Shown here: positions 58,440-64,000 of the stretch, in pieces
How positions within the stretch are numbered: position 1 is the stretch's first letter
Layout: every line of letters starts with the position of its first letter
Origin: Dicyema japonicum
Lineage: Eukaryota > Dicyemida > Rhombozoa > Dicyemidae
Direction: 5' to 3'
Length of the DNA: 64,000 nt
NCBI GenBank assembly: GCA_011109175.1
Contig: RDEW01000003.1
Span: 1,337,265 to 1,401,264, forward strand
Made by a program: the position numbers and the translations under genes
The notes under the pieces: model-generated
The model's input: only the letters and a program-made list of their open reading frames with translations
Told to the model about the DNA's origin: nothing
Databases searched by the model: none

Positions 58440-59760
58440 TAACTAGGACAACAAAATAACGAAGGCGTTACTTCTGATAATCGCCCTCTGGCTCAACCAG
58501 AGCTTCTCCCGAAGTCACACCTTTTTGAGGCGAGTTCGCTTCCAATACTGAAGAGAAAGGCATCCTTCCTCGTTTCCACGGTTTCAATTGTCTCCACAGC
58601 AATGGGGGTGAAATGGTATTGCTCTCCGAGGGATTCTTATTTACGGATCTTCTTGAACTCTGCCTGGTCGGCTTCGTCTCCAAGAGAGTGCGTCGACGTC
58701 AGCGATCTGGACCCTGAGAAGGTTTGTACACACGTTGCGTCATAGACGAGTGATTTTCAGAAAAGTATGGGAATAATATCATGTCATGCCATCCAGCCTC
58801 TTCCCTTCGCCTCTATCTAACCCCAAAGGTTTCAATTGGGTCAGTAATCCCGGTGCCTTGAGTGCTCGAGAAAGGATGTCATTGAATGCTGCGTGACGCG
58901 GGGCTCTACGAGCACTTCCTCGGCAAGTAGTGATGTAAGTTTTTCGCATCAATGTCCCAGCCGCAACGGCATTTTGTTCTCCGACATATGTCCACTACTA
59001 GGTGCAGTGCCACTGTTTTCGTCAAGGAGGGTCTCAGATGTGAGCACGGATGGGGCTCGAACCAGACTACATTTCCGCGATGTGCGGCCGACTTAATGCT
59101 TGCTAGTCGGTGTTGGCTGGCGCATGTCTTCGCGGCCACGAGTCCCAACTCTTCTAGTAAGCAAAGTTCGGCGATAATTCCAAGTTTAACTCTCCACACA
59201 ACTTACTAACTCTATCAAGATCCGAGTCAAAGGTATATCCGTTTCGTAACTTAAGACTTCTTGGGCCACGCGATGCTGCTCGCAAGGAATGAACAGTAGG
59301 CCATAGAGGGTCTCCCTGCTGAACGCCTGTGGGTGAATAAACGATATCGTTTCCGTAAACTAAGGCTGAGTCCGTACCATACGAAGTGTACTTGTCGGCC
59401 AATCTCTGAAGCTCTCTTTCGACAGGTTTTCAAAATACAGTCTCTCCTCACCGAGTTGAAGGCATTTGAATGATTGTTGTTGAAGTAACTCCTCACGGAG
59501 TGGACTGCAACTGATCACTCCACCCCAAGTTGAGTCGGGAAGACCTCTTCAGCATATTGTGGGAGAGTGTCCAGGCAGCAATTTTAGCAGCAAGCTTTCG
59601 AAAGTATGTACTGATCGCAATTGGGCGGATACCTCCATCTGCTTTTCGGAATGCCAATAGATGTCCACAAAAAATAATATCTCAAGCAAATTTTGAAGTA
59701 TCACCATTAACTATAGACGTTATCAAGTCCAGCTTCAGCAGTAGCTTCGGAGGATAAATC
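58440..59760 (-). mobile_element. LINE reverse-transcriptase and C-terminal region, broken
   Basis: Minus-strand order: NAFNSVRRDCILKTC, GVQQGDPL (reverse-transcriptase block), CRCGWDIDAKNLHH (cysteine-rich segment downstream of the RT), YHFTPIAVETIETVE and a final segment like QRxSxAIIRSNA. This sequence of motifs is characteristic of one group of LINE polyproteins. The segment is GC-richer than its surroundings and interrupted by frameshifts. It is unrelated to the Jockey-like families elsewhere in the window. Confidence 0.7.
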
Positions 59761-61029
59761 CTTNTATAGTAACTTACCTTCGATTAGTTTTTTTTTAATA
59801 GTCTTTGATCTCTATACGAGTCTTTTCTCCCTGTCTTGAATTCAAAATAACTGTTGCACGCGTCAGAAATAAAAATAGAAGAAAATGTAGCTAAGAAAGA
59901 AGTTTCAAGAAGATCAATATTTTTTAAAATAATATAAGTAATCAAAATTTACTAAAGATATACAAAGCGTTCATAGTTCTTAAGCTACCAGAAAGATACT
60001 CGAATTTGAATTTGTCAAAATTTTCGTGTTTCATTGGGGACTACAGCAATAGATTATCAAAGCCATAGGGGAGGAAAACTTTTATAAAAAATTTATCTTT
60101 TTACAAAGTTAAAAACCATCGAAGATAATTTTTAAAGATTGGTGAAACTCATTAAACGTGGATTATGTTTTGGAGATTTTATTCTCTCACTACTACGTTA
60201 TGGATACTTTTGCGTGTAAAATTAATTGAAAATATAATGTTTGGCTATGAATCAGCCACCTTAACGAGGACCTAATATGAAAATTTAATTACGAAAATAC
60301 AATAAATTCTAAAAAAATAAATAGTAAAAATTATTCGAAAAGCCGAGGGTAAAACCCAACAAGCTAATTGATATTAATACGCTCCAGAGATTCTAAAAGT
60401 CGTTTTGAGGTAACGAAATTGTTTCCCGGGGAAAGAATAGTAAGAGATTTGTAAATGCCGGCCAAACATTTGGCGTCTCTTTCGAAAGGTGGATCCAATG
60501 AAGTTATCAGAAAAAAAGAAGCTAAATTTTTAACCAATTAGCAAATAGCACCACATGGCACAACGTGGCTTCATTGTAAATGACGCTATAGAGAGTGCAT
60601 CATGGAATACGACTTTTTTGATTACTGAATTATGAAAATAGATTATTATAATTATAAAAATTAATATAAATATCATTTTTTAATTATTAAAAATAAATTA
60701 ATATATATAACAAGTGACCTAAATTATACACATCGACGTGTTCATTTTACATATTTATGTTATTGTTAATGTTTTTGCACTCAATCACGAATTTCGACTT
60801 TGAACATAAAATGTTAGTAAATTTTAAAAGTTTATTGAAAAGTACTGTTACAAATGTATTTTATAAATAATAATGGTAGACAAACGATAATTTAATTAAC
60901 ACGATTTCCCACTTTTTTTATGGTGAAATGCCGTATACAATCAAAATGAATAATTTGATCTACCAATTTTTTATTGATTTCTCAGACGAATTTTACAACA
61001 TCTCAATAAAAATAAAATTAAAATCTAGT

Positions 61030-61930
61030 ATTTAACAGTTAACTCATAAAGATAATGAAACCTATACAAATACAACATATCTTCCGAATATTAAACAAGG
61101 AGATTATTACAGATGCGGATATACATCCGTAAATTTTGAGAATGGTAATACTCTCACATTATATTCTTTGGAGATAGAATTTTACACTAATCAATCATAT
61201 TCAGGTTTTATTGGAAAAGGTTTTATTTAATTTTATTCAGCACATGACTGTGATCCATCTAACAATCCAAATGTTAGAAATTGGTATTTTATTGAGAAAA
61301 ATCGATTGAAAGCTATATTAAGTGGGCATTTTAAAATCACATTTTTTCATAATCGTAATGTTAAAATAGTAAATTGTATATTATTATATTAGATTAATGA
61401 TTTAATAGTTTTTTTCTACTATTTGAAAACAAAGATTAATTTTAATAACAATAGTGTTGAGTTAACTCTTAAGTGGAGGAGATCTTATGAAATACATTTG
61501 ACATTTATTTTGTCTCAAGACAAATATTATATGTCTAAAATTCAGTTAATCATCAATAAAATCTATAATGGGTCTTGGAGCTCTACTAATTCCAAATTGA
61601 TTGATGTTGGAAATTCTTGTAAATTCGAATTGTCTCTCACTAAATTTTCTGATGACATATATGCTGAGTTTTCACCATTTAAGGTACAAATTCTTCGGGA
61701 TGATTCTAAATTCAGTTTTACTGGAAAAGGTTTGATTTTTCCTAAATTTTAGAGTCGCAGTGTTTTGAAAAAGTAACTCATGGAAAAAATACAAATTCTA
61801 ATGATTCAAAAAATTTTCTAATTATAGGAATTATGTTTTCTTTTCTAACACTTATAATCATCGGACTCATCACATTTGTTATTAAATCCCGAAATTTGAT
61901 AAGACCAATGGAATATACTCTTGTTAATTA
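61030..61930 (+). CDS. Lineage-specific putative single-pass membrane protein, copy B (gene 1)
   Basis: Counterpart of 27420-28311 with the frame better preserved. After the 24-nt phase-0 intron (ending at about 61392, GTAAAT...TTAG) the coding frame runs on through KTKINFNNNSVELTLKWRR into SQDKYYMSKIQLIINKIYNG, without the one-base loss seen in copy A. The transmembrane segment MFSFLTLIIIGLITFVIKS is at about 61831-61890, with a stop near 61930. Ectodomain text YYRCGYTSVNFENG and AHDCDPSNNPN is conserved. Function unknown. Confidence 0.5.
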
Positions 61931-62899
61931 ACTGCTTTTAATTTTTCTCGTTGTTTTTTCTATTTTAGTTACTCCCAAGTACGTTAATAATAATTTCGTA
62001 AATTATCCTCTTTCAAGTAGCTCTTTTTTTGTTTTCTCTCTTGAGTAGTCAAGGTATTCTGCATTTTCAACTCTTTTTCTGATATCGTGATTATGGGATA
62101 CCCGCAGACAGGATCACAGTTTTTCTATTCTCTCTGGAAAATATGATTCAATGTGGCATCTGCATACACCTTTTTGTATTCAAAATTATGAGATTCCCCC
62201 TTGAATGCTTAGGAGACATAGCTAGTATCCGAGAACTAAAATAACCAAATACGACCGCATCTGATCAGAATTCATCAGTAGACCGTTGTCGCCGAGATGA
62301 GTAAAGTCATAGGTCCTTAGAAGATATGTTTTTAAGTTCTCTAGAGTAAATGAACTCGAAATAGGGTAATCTTTATATTAATTGTAACAATCGATTTTGC
62401 GTTATAATTAGCTTGAATTTATCATATATTTTTTTAACTCCTTATCACTTTTTCTTATTCGCGTTGAGCGATCTAATTCTGTCTATCAGAATAATGACAG
62501 CTACTGGTCAAAAATGAATTTTCCATCGAGACATACGTATTTTTTCACCTTTAGGGTCTCACCCTTCTCCAAAGCAGAGACTGGGTTAGTTCTGTCATAA
62601 CAAGGTTGGAAGGAGAGAGGCAATCCACACAGGTGGTTTCGCATTGATTGTCAACACAATCGACTAATATGATAGAAAAACAAATCCATTCATTTATTCC
62701 ACAAGTATACATAATATGAAATTAATTAGACATTTAGTGGAATAGCAGCCCGACCAATTATCAAATTGAATAACTTGTCCTATCCAATTTAAAAACTCAA
62801 AAACACAAAAATTTATTAATAATGCGTTAACGATTTGTGTATGAATTCATTTTATGCTGCTTATATAATGAATGTCTGTATATTTTGTTAATGCTGGCT

Positions 62900-63480
62900 T
62901 TAATTTTTATATTTATTTTACTTTCAAAATTTTCTCCAAGTACTATTTATTTTATTGTTAGATCATAATGTTGTTGATGGAACATATGATGAAATAATCC
63001 ACGATCTCAACTTTTATAGTTCATCAAATCTATCCGTCAGAAGTAAACGAGCCAAAAACATATTTAGCAGAAATGAAATAATAACTTAATAACAAACCCA
63101 AATATTACTTTAAACTTCAAAACAAGAATAGTGAAAACTTGGTCATACACCGGCTTTCTTGACTGCCTAGCTATTCCCTTTCAGGATGGATAGAGCGAAT
63201 GCTGGTCTCTTCCATAGATCGGTCAGTCTTTGTCTGGTGATACTCCGGATGTCCTTGGAATAGAGGATTTTGAATAGTCGATTGGAGGAAAGGGCCTGCG
63301 TAATATTTTATTATCATCGAGTCTAGAGATGGTTATCGTAGAAACAAAATCGTGTATCTGTTCAAACGTCCACTGTCTATGAGGCTAAAAGAGATTGATG
63401 ATAGCATTCAAAACAGGTCCCAAGATGTCCTAATTTTTTTGTGTTTGGATTTGCTTAGAGGAATCGAAAATATAATAATT
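62900..63480 (+). mobile_element. FLYWCH/MULE-related repeat, copy in block B
   Basis: Near-identical to 29270-29880 and duplicated as part of the block. It lacks about 30 nt around 63243 relative to copy A. VVDGTYDEIIHDLNFY is visible. Confidence 0.4.
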
Positions 63481-63659
63481 ACTATTAATTTAATATTAAG
63501 ATATTTTTAATGTATTTATTAAATATATAATTATAACCTCTGTTTAATAAATTTATGTTAACCTATAAATGTTTATATCGATATGCGCATTTCAATTATT
63601 TATTATCTTAATATCTTCAATTATTCAAGAACAGATGATATTTACAGATAATGGTTTAG

Positions 63660-64000
63660 ATTAGTTATTATTTGAACTTAAAAAATAAATGCTCCGAACC
63701 ATTAGTAAAAAATAGAAAGATATGGGAAACAGGTGATCCACATAGAAAAAAATCAATGTTACGCGCAGGTATAAATGTAGATCATAAAATGAAAAATAAA
63801 GTCGTTAATTATCTACAATATTAAAAATTGCATTTTAAATTTTAGGAGAATTCCAAATTATATAGGGTGTCATCAAGAAATAAAGTTGTTCTATTTTTAC
63901 CATCGTCACACATTTATATATATATTTTACCATTTCCTTGATATCTGATGAAAGACATTACTTAGACAAGATAGAACTTTCTATTTGTGATTATAATCAT
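63660..64000 (+). CDS. Lineage-specific putative single-pass membrane protein, copy B (gene 2), cut by window end
   Basis: Matches 30060-30405 at DNA level. The window ends inside the exon encoding RHYLDKIEL, before the transmembrane segment, so intactness cannot be judged. Confidence 0.4.

Larger units (their letters stand above)
59821..64000 (+). repeat. 4.2-kb duplicated block, copy B (truncated by window end)
   Basis: Same order and orientation as 26215-30409 with an offset of about 33.6 kb and many small indels. A single N at 59764 lies 57 nt before it, so its linkage to the left side should be treated with caution. Confidence 0.9.

Noticed and set aside
1-64000. CRISPR array, operon-like clusters, prophage or plasmid genes
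   Set aside because: No regularly spaced repeats with unique spacers, no bacterial-style ribosome binding sites and no bacterial gene families. The genes contain spliceosomal introns.

Overview
This is eukaryotic, AT-rich nuclear DNA. The most informative property is intron size. When the conserved genes are read exon by exon, their reading frames are restored only by removing GT...AG introns of about 21-28 nt. The checkable cases are in MOB2-like, PDE4, MRPL20, TPR, a beta-propeller gene and a Bro1-domain gene. The protein set is animal: a PDE4 long form with UCR1/UCR2, a MOB2-like kinase activator, mitochondrial L20 and the metazoan-type nuclear-pore protein TPR. Animal genes combined with roughly 23-nt spliceosomal introns and heavy gene compaction fit dicyemid mesozoans best. 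That assignment is an inference from known intron sizes in the group, not something the sequence states.

Layout. Bases 1-719 hold the N-terminal half of a beta-propeller-like gene (minus strand), followed by three gap-separated copies of one LINE 3' end (997-2368). A MOB2-like gene (about 3474-4239), PDE4 (7101-8978), MRPL20 (10795-11387) and TPR (17734-24728) lie on the plus strand, separated by degraded LINE pieces and spacers with nothing recognisable. From about 24.9 kb onward the window is mostly repeats: truncated LINEs of several families on both strands, an integrase-core remnant, a MULE transposase remnant, a tRNA-derived SINE-like piece, small dispersed repeats and several 65-153 bp tandem duplications. 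Inside this repeat-rich part are a leucine-rich-repeat gene family (35.1-35.7 kb plus, 38.5-40.7 kb minus), an unrecognised multi-exon coding region (about 51.76-52.40 kb) and a Bro1-domain gene fragment (55.67-56.16 kb) that stops where a LINE begins.

A 4.2-kb block (26215-30409) is repeated in the same orientation at 59821-64000. Each copy carries parts of two genes for small lineage-specific proteins that look like single-pass membrane proteins. I recognise no family for them.

The assembly matters. The N characters at 1575, 1948, 16642-16652, 51531 and 59764 mostly sit between near-identical flanks, so some repeats here may be scaffold-joining artefacts. Nothing looks like a prokaryotic operon, CRISPR array or integrated bacterial element. 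The conserved genes are unrelated housekeeping or signalling genes that happen to be neighbours. No multi-gene system is evident; the unusual biology is the intron architecture and the unknown membrane and LRR families.
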